From Chitinolyticbacter albus (GTDB lineage: Bacteria > Pseudomonadota > Gammaproteobacteria > Burkholderiales > Chitinibacteraceae), in the NCBI RefSeq assembly GCF_024437655.1, contig NZ_JANBVF010000016.1:1-64000 (forward strand): 64,000 nucleotides of DNA, in the 5' to 3' direction. The stretch's first letter is position 1; each line of letters begins with the position of its first letter. The notes below the pieces were generated by a model that saw nothing but the letters and a program-made list of their open reading frames with translations, was not told the DNA's origin and made no database searches. Positions 29,400 to 37,693 of the stretch are shown in pieces. The position numbers and the translations under genes are program-made.

Positions 29400-30143
29400 T
29401 TACAGGCCCAGTCGCTGCCGCAATGCGTCTACCAGCGCGTCGCGCGCCGCCATACTGCCGAATACATGATCGGCCCCCGCGACCTCCACCCAGTGAGCAC
29501 CCGCGATCGCGCTGGCATAGCGCCGGCCGATCTCGACCGGCACAGCCGCATCATCACCACCATGCACCACCAGCGTCGGCACGGTAATGTGCGTCAGCGG
29601 TGTCCATGGATCAAGCTCGGCGGCTTCGCGTTGCAGCGGCAAGCCTATGGGCAAGGCGAGCAGGTCGTAGCGTCCATCGCGCAGCGGCGAACCCGCAGCG
29701 CAGCTGCGCGCGATGACATCGGCGAGATTGCCGGCCGGCGCCAGCAGCGACAACGTCACCAGATCGTCATCGGCCAGCTCGGCGGCAACGAGGCTTGCCA
29801 CCAGGGCCCCCATGCTGAAGCCAGTAAGATGCAGCCGCATGACAGGATGGCGGGCGCGGACGAATTCAAGCAGACGGTGCGTCTGCCGGACCTGATCGGC
29901 CACCGTGATGGCATCGAACAGCCCGCCACTCTCGCCGCAACCGCGAAAATCGAAGCGATACACCGTCACGCCCAGCGCATTCAGCCGCCGAGCCAAGTCG
30001 ACGAAGTAGTAGGCCAGCTCCAGCCTATGCCCGGTGAACCCATGCAACAGCAGCATCACATGGCCCGACGGCTGGATCGGGGTGTCGATACTGCCGATCA
30101 GATCGACTCCATTGTCGTCGTAGACCACCGTGCTGATCGCCAT
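29400..30143 (-). CDS. Alpha/beta hydrolase
   Basis: A 247-aa alpha/beta-hydrolase-fold enzyme, serine hydrolase type. Visible parts are the oxyanion-region motif LLLHGFTGHRLE near residue 30, YRFDFRGCGESGG near 70, the nucleophile elbow GFSMGA near 110, the acid in VHGGDDAAVP near 195 and the histidine in GADHVFG near 225. It belongs to the class often labelled as short-chain esterases or acylaminoacyl-peptidase-like hydrolases. The substrate is unknown. The start follows a GGCGG-rich leader; a longer reading adds Arg/Ser-rich residues and is rejected. Confidence 0.9.
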   Translation of the reverse strand: MAISTVVYDDNGVDLIGSIDTPIQPSGHVMLLLHGFTGHRLELAYYFVDLARRLNALGVTVYRFDFRGCGESGGLFDAITVADQVRQTHRLLEFVRARHPVMRLHLTGFSMGALVASLVAAELADDDLVTLSLLAPAGNLADVIARSCAAGSPLRDGRYDLLALPIGLPLQREAAELDPWTPLTHITVPTLVVHGGDDAAVPVEIGRRYASAIAGAHWVEVAGADHVFGSMAARDALVDALRQRLGL

Positions 30144-30267
30144 GCCGCCTCCGCTACCCGAAAGAAAGCCTGACGATAGCGGCTGTACTGCCCGCAAACC
30201 AGTACGCGACGACCAGAGCGCAAGCCGGGCATGACCGACGTAGCGGCGAAAAGACTCTGAACAGGCC

Positions 30268-30798
30268 TTAGATCGTGCGCACCACTTCGTGCGATGCGCC
30301 ACGCAGCACGCGCAGCGCCTCGTCGGTCTGACGCGTCGATACCGGATGGACCACCACCGCCCAGCGTCCGGCTCGGACCGCCTTGCGCACTGGCGCCACG
30401 ACCGCCAGGTGGTCTGGCCGCGCTGTGATCAATCCGCCCGCCAGCAGCCCGAACACCAAGCCCAGCGCACCCAGCACGGCCGCAGCCGCCAACGGGCTGC
30501 TGACCACGGCGCGCTCGCCGGAAAAATACAAGGCGACGAACACTGTCACGCCAATCAGCGCGCCGGCAAACGCCAGCGTCAGGTGCGCTCGGACGGCGGT
30601 GTGCGCGATGCCACGCGACTCCGGCTCCAGCTTGCGACCGAACTGGCCATCACCGGGGCCAACCAGCTGCACCTGATCCTCCTGCACGCCGGTGGCGATG
30701 CGCACCTGCTCCGCCGCCGCCTGCGCACCCGTCTCGGAATCGAACAACGCCGCCACCTTGGTCAGCGCATGCTCTCCAGATATAAGTTTGCTCAGCAT
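30268..30798 (-). CDS. Hypothetical membrane protein with two central helices
   Basis: A 176-aa protein with a soluble N-terminal part (MLSKLISGEHALTKVAALFDSETGAQAAAEQV) that looks like the alpha-beta fold of small stress-protein-like domains. Two adjacent hydrophobic helices follow near residues 75-125 (LTLAFAGALIGVTVFVALYF and AAVLGALGLVFGLLAGGLI), then a second soluble segment (RAGRWAVVVHPVSTRQTDEA). The layout suggests a membrane hairpin between two related cytosolic halves. GGAG lies nine bases before the chosen ATG. I do not recognise a named family. Confidence 0.7.
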   Translation of the reverse strand: MLSKLISGEHALTKVAALFDSETGAQAAAEQVRIATGVQEDQVQLVGPGDGQFGRKLEPESRGIAHTAVRAHLTLAFAGALIGVTVFVALYFSGERAVVSSPLAAAAVLGALGLVFGLLAGGLITARPDHLAVVAPVRKAVRAGRWAVVVHPVSTRQTDEALRVLRGASHEVVRTI

Positions 30799-30960
30799 GA
30801 TCTCGCTCCATGCACCCTGTTTGCTCATTGTGCGTCCGTAAGCGGTGGCGCACTGTCGGCGGGCCCATGCGAATGCTGTAGGACGGGGCCGTCAGGCGCT
30901 GACGGCACTACCCATTCGATCGGCCGATCGCCAACCCACACTCGCTGACATGTAGCGCAT

Positions 30961-31203
30961 GGGCTTCTGCCGCCCTTTCCCGACCACCTGATGTCAAGCA
31001 CAGGCAATATGTGAGCATACGGCTGTGTCCCAGCAATGATGCGCCCGGCCCGCTCGGCACTGTTGGCGGAGATGGGCGTGTTCGGCACCGACACAGAGTG
31101 GCCTGACTTGGCTGTGGCCGGGATCATGGCGATGCTCGCTTTATCGACGGCATTCCAGGTACTGCGACAGGCGCGGCACGAGCTGGTATCGACCTGCGCC
31201 TGA
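30961..31203 (+). pseudogene. Relic of a short cation-transporter (CDF-type) gene
   Basis: The frame ending at 31203 reads [17 protein letters not shown] then [26 protein letters not shown]. This matches closely, without gaps, the C-terminal helices of the ~200-aa cation-transporter family (typically ...GVFGTGTGWPDLIVAAIMA...ILRQA..EL). The part before residue GVF is degenerate: the family's conserved CSRND...GN block is replaced by CVPAMMRPARS, and an in-frame stop (TGA at 31012-31014) interrupts GNM-stop-AYGC. No N-terminal half is visible. So this is the decayed 3' end of a gene, not an intact one. A short ATG-started reading of 55 aa could still be translated, but I consider it unlikely to be functional. 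Confidence 0.7.
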
Positions 31204-31243
31204 GCAAGCGATGCGGCGCCTCCCGGCTGTCATCCATGACGGG

Positions 31244-31249
31244 TACAAT
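31244..31249 (+). promoter_or_regulatory. Candidate -10 element for argJ
   Basis: TACAAT lies 35 bp before the argJ start in the context GGGTACAATCGCC. The -35 is not obvious. Confidence 0.35.
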
Positions 31250-31283
31250 CGCCGTTTTGACCGAACGCCTGAGGAAGCTGACC

Positions 31284-32513
31284 ATGCCCGTGAACCTGCC
31301 CGAACTCGATCCCAGCCAGCTCCACCCCGTCGCCGGTGTGGAACTCGGTATCGCCTCCGCCGGCGTGAAGACGCCCGGCCGCCGCGATGTGCTGGTGATG
31401 CGATTGGCAGAAGGCACGCAGGTGGCGGGGGTGTTCACGCTGAACAAGTTCTGCGCCGCGCCGGTGCGCGTGTGCCGTGAGATCCTGGCCGCCGGCCACC
31501 GGGTACGCGCGCTGGTGGTGAACACCGGTAATGCCAACGCCGGAACCGGCCTCGACGGCCTTGCCCGCGCCCGCAAGGTGAGCGCGGCGCTCGCGGGCGA
31601 ACTGGGCGTGGCGCCCGAGCAAGTGCTGCCCTTTTCCACTGGCGTGATCCTGGAGCCGTTGCCGGCCGACAAGATCGTCGCCGCGCTGCCGGCGGCCGTG
31701 GCTGATCTCAAGCCCGCGCAATGGGCCGAGGCCGCACGCGCCATCATGACCACTGATGTCGCGCCCAAGGCTGCCAGCCGACAGGTTGCGATCGGCGGCA
31801 AGACCGTGACCATCACCGGCATCAGCAAGGGCGCCGGCATGATCCACCCGAACATGGCGACCATGCTGGGTTATGTGGCAACCGACGCCGCCGTGTCGCA
31901 GGCGGTGCTGCAAAAGCTGGCGAAATGGACGGCCGATCGCTCGTTCAACTCGATCACCGTCGATGGCGACACCAGCACCAACGACAGCTACATCCTGATC
32001 GCCACCGGCGCTGCCGGGAATGCTGAGATCGACGAGGAAGCCAGTGCCGACTTCGCCGCCTTCCGCGATGCGCTGCTCGACGTGGCGCAGACGCTGGCCA
32101 AGGCCATCATCCGCGACGGCGAGGGCGCGACCAAGTTCATGACCGTAAAGGTCGAGGGCGGCAAGAACTGGGATGAGTGCAAGGCCGTCGGCTACGCCAT
32201 CGCCAAGAGCCCGCTGATCAAGACCGCGTTTTTCGCGTCCGACCCCAACCTTGGCCGTATCCTGTGCGCGATCGGTTACTCGTCGGTGGACGATCTCGAT
32301 GTCGAGCAGCTGGAAGTGTGGCTGGGCGATGTGCTGGTCGCCGAAAAGGGCGGCCGCGCCGCCAGCTACACCGAGGAACAGGGCCAGCGCGTGATGAACG
32401 AGGCCGAGATCACCGTCACCGTAAAGCTGGGCCGCGGCAGCGAAGCCGCCACGGTGTGGACCTGCGATTTCAGCTACGACTATGTGAAGATCAACGCGGA
32501 CTACCGCAGCTAA
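31284..32513 (+). CDS. argJ: Bifunctional ornithine acetyltransferase / N-acetylglutamate synthase
   Basis: Transfers the acetyl group from N-acetylornithine to glutamate, recycling it in arginine synthesis; bifunctional members also use acetyl-CoA. The 409-aa precursor cleaves itself between Ala and Thr in [13 protein letters not shown] (about residue 190), making Thr the nucleophile. Other signatures are [24 protein letters not shown] and the C-terminal [15 protein letters not shown]. The start was set at [11 protein letters not shown], which has GAGG ten bases upstream and matches Neisseria ArgJ. No other arg gene is adjacent. A palindromic element begins at its stop codon and is followed by a terminator. 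Confidence 0.96.
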   Translation: MPVNLPELDPSQLHPVAGVELGIASAGVKTPGRRDVLVMRLAEGTQVAGVFTLNKFCAAPVRVCREILAAGHRVRALVVNTGNANAGTGLDGLARARKVSAALAGELGVAPEQVLPFSTGVILEPLPADKIVAALPAAVADLKPAQWAEAARAIMTTDVAPKAASRQVAIGGKTVTITGISKGAGMIHPNMATMLGYVATDAAVSQAVLQKLAKWTADRSFNSITVDGDTSTNDSYILIATGAAGNAEIDEEASADFAAFRDALLDVAQTLAKAIIRDGEGATKFMTVKVEGGKNWDECKAVGYAIAKSPLIKTAFFASDPNLGRILCAIGYSSVDDLDVEQLEVWLGDVLVAEKGGRAASYTEEQGQRVMNEAEITVTVKLGRGSEAATVWTCDFSYDYVKINADYRS

Positions 32514-32660
32514 GAGCGGCTAACAAAACCTTGCTGGCAGTGTCGCGCTCACTGGCCATACCTCGTAGTGCCTGCGGCCGGAGGAAGTCCGATTCATCGC
32601 CTTTCAGGACGTATCGCACTTCTTGCCAGAAACGCTACGCTAGGTTTTGTTCACCGCTCT
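32513..32660 (+). repeat. Palindromic intergenic element, copy B
   Basis: A 148-bp element with strong 19-bp terminal inverted repeats, AGAGCGGCTAACAAAACCT and AGAGCGGTGAACAAAACCT (17 of 19 identical). Its first base is the last base of the argJ stop codon TAA. The internal core GGAAGTCCGATTCATCGCC-TTTCAGGACG is shared with copy A. A partial second palindromic arm lies just inside the ends (TTGCTGGCA and TTGCCAGA). The argJ transcript should run through it to the terminator downstream. Confidence 0.85.
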
Positions 32661-32669
32661 AAATAAGAG

Positions 32670-32694
32670 AAACGGGCGCCACGGCGCCCGTTTT
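32670..32694 (+). terminator. Rho-independent terminator downstream of argJ
   Basis: AAACGGGCGCC-AC-GGCGCCCGTTTT, a near-perfect GC stem followed by T4. It lies after the palindromic element and 11 bp before the YnfA gene. Confidence 0.85.
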
Positions 32695-32705
32695 GACATC
32701 CCACG

Positions 32706-33035
32706 ATGCCGCTACTGCATACCACCCTGCTTTTCATCGCCACCGCCATCGCCGAGGTCGTCGGCTGCTATTTGCCGTGGCTCTGGCTGAAGAAGGATGG
32801 CTCGCCGTGGCTGCTGCTGCCGGCCGCGTTCTCGCTGGCGCTGTTCACCTGGCTGCTGACGTTGCACCCGACCGCGGCGGGCCGCACCTACGCCGCTTAT
32901 GGTGGCGTCTACATCGTCGTGGCGCTCATCTGGCTGTGGGCGGTGGACGGCATCCGCCCCACGGCCTGGGACCTCGTCGGTGGCGTGGTGGCACTCACCG
33001 GCATGGCCATCATCATGCTGGCGCCGCGAAGCTAA
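32706..33035 (+). CDS. YnfA-family (UPF0060) membrane protein
   Basis: A 109-aa inner-membrane protein with four helices. It has the UPF0060 hallmarks [17 protein letters not shown] near the N-terminus, [24 protein letters not shown] in the middle and [17 protein letters not shown] at the end. The family resembles small-multidrug-resistance-type transporters in size and topology, but the substrate is unproven. The gene starts only 11 bp after the argJ terminator and probably uses a promoter overlapping it. Confidence 0.93.
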   Translation: MPLLHTTLLFIATAIAEVVGCYLPWLWLKKDGSPWLLLPAAFSLALFTWLLTLHPTAAGRTYAAYGGVYIVVALIWLWAVDGIRPTAWDLVGGVVALTGMAIIMLAPRS

Positions 33036-33134
33036 ACTCCGCCGCAGATGCGCGCGCACGTTCAAGCCAACCTCAGCACGGGCGATCAAGCGCAAGGGCC
33101 AAAGCCGCAGCATAGTGACGGCATCTTTTTTTGA

Positions 33135-34052
33135 ATGAACTGGCCACCCATGACCCCCTTCGAACGTATCCAACGCGCCATCGACTTCATCGAAGCTCAC
33201 TTGCGGGAAAAGATGAGCATGGCCACCATCGCGGCACCGACCAATTACTCGGCTTTCCATTTCCAACGTCTGTTTCGCGCGATCTCCGGATTTTCGGTTC
33301 AATCCTACATACGTCAGCGTCGCCTCACCGAAGCGGCGCGCATGCTGGCCAACCCACAAACCACCATCCTGGATGCTGCCGTCGCCTATGGCTATTGCTC
33401 GCACGAAGCCTTCACCCGGGCATTCGAAGCCTGCTTCGCCGTACCCCCTTCCGAATACCGTAAACAGCGCAACAAACCCGCCGGACAACGCAAACTGGAT
33501 CTGTGCACCGGCGCGCCCTTTCGCGACGGCGTCGGTGGCAAGGCGCCAGACATCCGTTTTCTGGAAACCCGCACCGTCATCGGCAAGGTCTATCGCACCC
33601 ACCTGGAAAGCGGGAATTTCTATGCCGACATCGGTGGCTTCTATCGGGATTTTGGCGAAAGCGGCAGCTATCTAAATATTCCCGACAGGGCGCAGCCGGG
33701 CCTGTGTCATGGTGTTTCCTGCCATTACCAGGACGATGGCCAGTTCGATTTCGTGATCGGCGAAAAAGTGATCCAGCCGGCAACCGCATTGCCGGAAGGC
33801 TTTACCGCGGTCAGCCTGCCAGCAGGCTGGTATGCAGAATTCGATGCGTCCGGCCCGATCGATACGGTTCCTCGAATCCGGGACTATATCTATGGCATCT
33901 GGCTCCCCAATAGCCGCTATGAACGCACCGACGGCCCGGATTTCGAAGTAACCGATGTCCCAGCCTCATGCTTTCCCGACGACCTGCGCATCAAGGTCTA
34001 CATTCCTCTTCGAGAGGAAACCGTGCACCAGGCGCCCAGCCCACGCCTTTGA
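33135..34052 (+). CDS. AraC-family regulator with GyrI-like effector domain (first copy)
   Basis: A 305-aa regulator. Residues about 10-110 are the AraC DNA-binding domain with two helix-turn-helices (MATIAAPTNYSAFHFQRLFR and ILDAAVAYGYCSHEAFTRAF). Residues about 140-300 are a GyrI-like/BmrR-type ligand-binding domain (VIGKVYRTHLESGNFYADI ... LPAGWYAEFDASGPIDTVPRIRDYIYG). Two ATGs five codons apart are possible and neither has a good Shine-Dalgarno sequence. The gene lies just before a second regulator of the same design in the same direction, 239 bp apart. Its codon use is less GC-biased than that of its neighbours, which may indicate later acquisition. Confidence 0.88.
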   Translation: MNWPPMTPFERIQRAIDFIEAHLREKMSMATIAAPTNYSAFHFQRLFRAISGFSVQSYIRQRRLTEAARMLANPQTTILDAAVAYGYCSHEAFTRAFEACFAVPPSEYRKQRNKPAGQRKLDLCTGAPFRDGVGGKAPDIRFLETRTVIGKVYRTHLESGNFYADIGGFYRDFGESGSYLNIPDRAQPGLCHGVSCHYQDDGQFDFVIGEKVIQPATALPEGFTAVSLPAGWYAEFDASGPIDTVPRIRDYIYGIWLPNSRYERTDGPDFEVTDVPASCFPDDLRIKVYIPLREETVHQAPSPRL

Positions 34053-34291
34053 GTCAAGCGTGTTGCAAGCACACCCTTTGACGCACACTCCTGCGGATCA
34101 TCAAGATTCAATCTTCCAGCGCTTGAGGTCACCCCTAGGGTCCGCTATCGAGGCAACAGGGTTCCACACTCGGGAAGCGGCGCAATGATGCGAGCAAGTT
34201 GGCTGGCGACTCGCACCATGCGGTTCAACGCGGCCAAAAGCGCAAATGCGATCAATCCGGCCCGGCTAGCATCCGGGTCGAGGAGCACAGC

Positions 34292-35131
34292 ATGAAACCT
34301 GACACCCTGGCCCGTTACACCGAGCGTATCTGCAAGGTGCTCGACTACCTGTACGCGCATAGCGACAGCGAGCCCGATCTTTATACGCTGGCCGATGTGG
34401 CCTGCCTGTCGCCGTATCACTTTCATCGCGTGTACCGCGGGCTGATGGGCGAAACGCTGGGGGACACGCTGAAGGAAATTCGCCTGCGCAAGGCGGCGGG
34501 CGAGCTGGCGCGCACTCGTGTGCCGCTCAGCCGCATCGCCGAGCGCGCGGGTTTCGGCTCCTTGCCGGCGTTCAGTCGGGCTTTCCAGCAGCGTTACGGC
34601 GCATCGCCCGGGCGTTACCGCGCGATCCGCGCGCTGCCTTTCCCCTATGCAGAGGAGCAGGACATGTACCCCATCGAGATCACCGAAGAATCCGGCACCC
34701 CCCTGGTCGGGTTGGCCCACCACGGGGACTATCACCAGATCGGTCTCGCCTTCAATAAGCTGTTCCTGCACGCCGGCAACGCGGGCTGGATGCAGCCCAT
34801 GCCGCGCTGCATCGGCCTGTTCTACGACGACCCCAACCAGGTACCCGAGGAGAAGCTACGCTCGCACGCTGCCATCGGCATCGCCGCCGTGCCCGATCCC
34901 TTGCCGACGCCATTCGAGGGCCTGGCCATCCCCGCCGGCAGAACTGCGACGCTGCGCTATACCGGCCCTTACTCCGATCTGCCCGAAGCCTATGCCTGGC
35001 TGTTCGGCCACTGGCTGCCGCAAAGCGGGGAGGAACCGCGCGATTTTCCGGCCTACGAGGAGTACATGAACGACCCCAAGACCACGCCGCCGGCCGAGCT
35101 TCTCACGCTGATCCATCTGCCGCTCGTTTGA
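34292..35131 (+). CDS. AraC-family regulator with GyrI-like effector domain (second copy)
   Basis: A 279-aa regulator of the same architecture: AraC helix-turn-helix domain in residues about 8-110 (YTLADVACLSPYHFHRVYRG and LSRIAERAGFGSLPAFSRAF) and a GyrI-like effector domain from about 120 (MYPIEITEESGTPLVGLAHH ... PAGRTATLRYTGPYSDLPEAYAWL). It is clearly diverged from the first copy, so this is an old duplication or an independent acquisition. AGGAG sits seven bases before the chosen ATG. Proteins of this class bind cationic amphiphiles or drugs; no efflux gene is adjacent. The start of a longer reading is discounted. Confidence 0.92.
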   Translation: MKPDTLARYTERICKVLDYLYAHSDSEPDLYTLADVACLSPYHFHRVYRGLMGETLGDTLKEIRLRKAAGELARTRVPLSRIAERAGFGSLPAFSRAFQQRYGASPGRYRAIRALPFPYAEEQDMYPIEITEESGTPLVGLAHHGDYHQIGLAFNKLFLHAGNAGWMQPMPRCIGLFYDDPNQVPEEKLRSHAAIGIAAVPDPLPTPFEGLAIPAGRTATLRYTGPYSDLPEAYAWLFGHWLPQSGEEPRDFPAYEEYMNDPKTTPPAELLTLIHLPLV

Positions 35132-35155
35132 GAAACGCCGACGTGCGGCAGGCGT

Positions 35156-35185
35156 AAAAAAGAGCAAAGGGGCATAACGCCCCTT
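35156..35185 (-). terminator. Minus-strand terminator of the 47-aa gene
   Basis: Read on the minus strand: AAGGGGC-GTTAT-GCCCCTT, then GCTCTTTTTT. It lies 33 bp after the stop of the small gene and marks the end of its transcript. Confidence 0.82.
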
Positions 35186-35218
35186 CGCCCTTACGGATTA
35201 GGTCTCAGGTTCCGGTAG

Positions 35219-35362
35219 CTACCGATACGGTTCGGCGACTTCGAGGGCAAGATTCCTCGTATCGTCGTGGTCGAGATTGGTAGGGGTTTTGAAGGCCCGG
35301 AACAAGTTCATCAACGCATCGTTGACCGTACTCGCTAAGCCTTCCAGGAAGTCGAATCGCAT
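35219..35362 (-). CDS. Small protein of 47 aa, unknown function
   Basis: An ATG with an excellent Shine-Dalgarno sequence (AACAAGGAG, six bases upstream) opens 47 codons. The sequence begins MRFDFLEGLASTVNDALMNL, continues FRAFKTPTNLDHDDTRNLAL and ends EVAEPYR. The N-terminal ~25 residues can form an amphipathic helix (Phe/Leu on one face); the C-terminal half is acidic and polar. There is no membrane segment or signal peptide. A rho-independent terminator follows 33 bp downstream, and a ~190-base structured leader with a plausible promoter lies upstream. Together these make a complete one-gene transcription unit, even though the gene falls below usual length cut-offs. I do not recognise the protein. 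Confidence 0.72.
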   Translation of the reverse strand: MRFDFLEGLASTVNDALMNLFRAFKTPTNLDHDDTRNLALEVAEPYR

Positions 35363-35557
35363 TGCGATCTCCTTGTTTCGAAGGTTTCACTAACTACGTC
35401 GCAGATTTTGCTGACAGGTGTCGCCCCCACCGGGAAACCGGATCGGGCAACTCGTTGCCGGAGTGTCGTCTCCGACCGCGCGGACAGCCTGTGGGGCTGC
35501 CGGCCTGTTAACACAACCGAACGTCCGCCACGACCAGATTGTCGTGATGGCACTGTC
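35363..35557 (-). other. Structured leader region of the 47-aa gene
   Basis: About 190 bases between a candidate promoter and the small gene. The region is rich in self-complementary segments: CCGG-TTTC-CCGG (GAAA tetraloop if read on the plus strand), GGCAA-CGAG-TTGCC, and a CAGCC/GGCTG stem near 35495. It does not match any riboswitch or common RNA I can recall (not c-di-GMP, TPP, cobalamin, SRP, 6S or tmRNA by eye). It could be a regulatory leader or an independent small RNA. Confidence 0.4.
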
Positions 35558-35587
35558 AATTTAGCAGCCACTAATACACAGCGTCAA
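35558..35587 (-). promoter_or_regulatory. Candidate promoter of the 47-aa gene
   Basis: On the minus strand TTGACG (35582-35587) is followed after 18 bp by TAAATT (35558-35563), five and four of six consensus matches. Transcription would start near 35551, giving a leader of about 190 bases. Confidence 0.4.
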
Positions 35588-35611
35588 ACACCGTATGTCG
35601 TCAATATGAAC

Positions 35612-35637
35612 AAAAACAGCCACTTATGTGGCTGTTT
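35612..35637 (-). terminator. Terminator of the ArsR-family gene
   Basis: Read on the minus strand: AAACAGCCAC-ATAA-GTGGCTGTTTTTG, a perfect 10-bp stem followed by T5. It lies 22 bp after the ArsR stop. Confidence 0.88.
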
Positions 35638-35659
35638 GGGGCTCGTAGTGGCTTTGCGC

Positions 35660-35998
35660 CTACTTGGAAAAGGCACAGAACACGTCGCGCAGCATGGCGA
35701 TCACTTCCAGCGTGCGGGTATCGCCAACGCGGTAATAGACGCGGTTGGCGTCCTTGCGGGTGCGCAGCACGCCCTTTTCGCGCATCAGCGCCAGATGCTG
35801 CGAAATGTTCGATTGCGTGGTGCCAACCTGCTCCACGATGTCCTGCACGCTGACCTCGTGCTCGCCCAGTACGCAGAGGATCTTCAGTCGCAACGGGTGC
35901 GACATGGCCTTCATCGCGCGCGACGCCTGCTGGATGTGCTCGTCGCTCATCAATTCGGTGGGGGGAAGCATCATCCTCTGCACTTTTTGGCCGTCCAT
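35660..35998 (-). CDS. ArsR/SmtB-family transcriptional regulator
   Basis: A 112-aa winged-helix repressor. The core RAMKAMSHPLRLKILCVLGEHEVSVQDIV, followed by the recognition helix TTQSNISQHLALMREKGVL and the wing RKDANRVYYRVGD, is canonical. Cysteines are at positions near 42 (ILCVL) and 108 (VFCAF). The classical ELCVCDL metal motif is absent (the spot reads EVSVQDI), so it is probably not an arsenite sensor of the ArsR type; a redox or other signal is possible. Two further ATGs lie eight codons in, so the start is uncertain. It is divergent from gpmI with ~135 bp between them. Confidence 0.92.
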   Translation of the reverse strand: MDGQKVQRMMLPPTELMSDEHIQQASRAMKAMSHPLRLKILCVLGEHEVSVQDIVEQVGTTQSNISQHLALMREKGVLRTRKDANRVYYRVGDTRTLEVIAMLRDVFCAFSK

Positions 35999-36049
35999 CA
36001 GACGTTCATATTATTGGATCTGTGACAAGGCAAGCCTATGTCGTTGCGG

Positions 36050-36055
36050 TAGAAT
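36050..36055 (+). promoter_or_regulatory. Candidate -10 element for gpmI
   Basis: TAGAAT lies about 80 bp before the gpmI start, in the gap to the divergent ArsR gene, making this a plausible promoter. The -35 is weak. Confidence 0.35.
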
Positions 36056-36133
36056 ACTACCCATCTTTGGAACCCCACTGCAACGGGCGATCCGCCCGCG
36101 ACAGCGCCGTTTTTGCTTGAGGTACACCCCAGT

Positions 36134-37681
<1,548 letters not shown>

Positions 37682-37693
37682 CGCCTGCCAATC

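Noticed and set aside
29201-29587. Plus-strand frame ahead of and antisense to the hydrolase
   Set aside because: Most of it is complementary to the hydrolase gene and the rest has no recognisable protein pattern.
30825-31127. 100-codon minus-strand frame upstream of the argJ region
   Set aside because: It has no family features and overlaps the cation-transporter relic, which gives a better explanation of the stretch.
35395-35520. Known riboswitch or housekeeping RNA in the stem-rich region
   Set aside because: I looked for c-di-GMP, TPP, cobalamin, manganese and guanidine riboswitches, SRP, 6S, tmRNA and RNase P signatures and saw no diagnostic motif.
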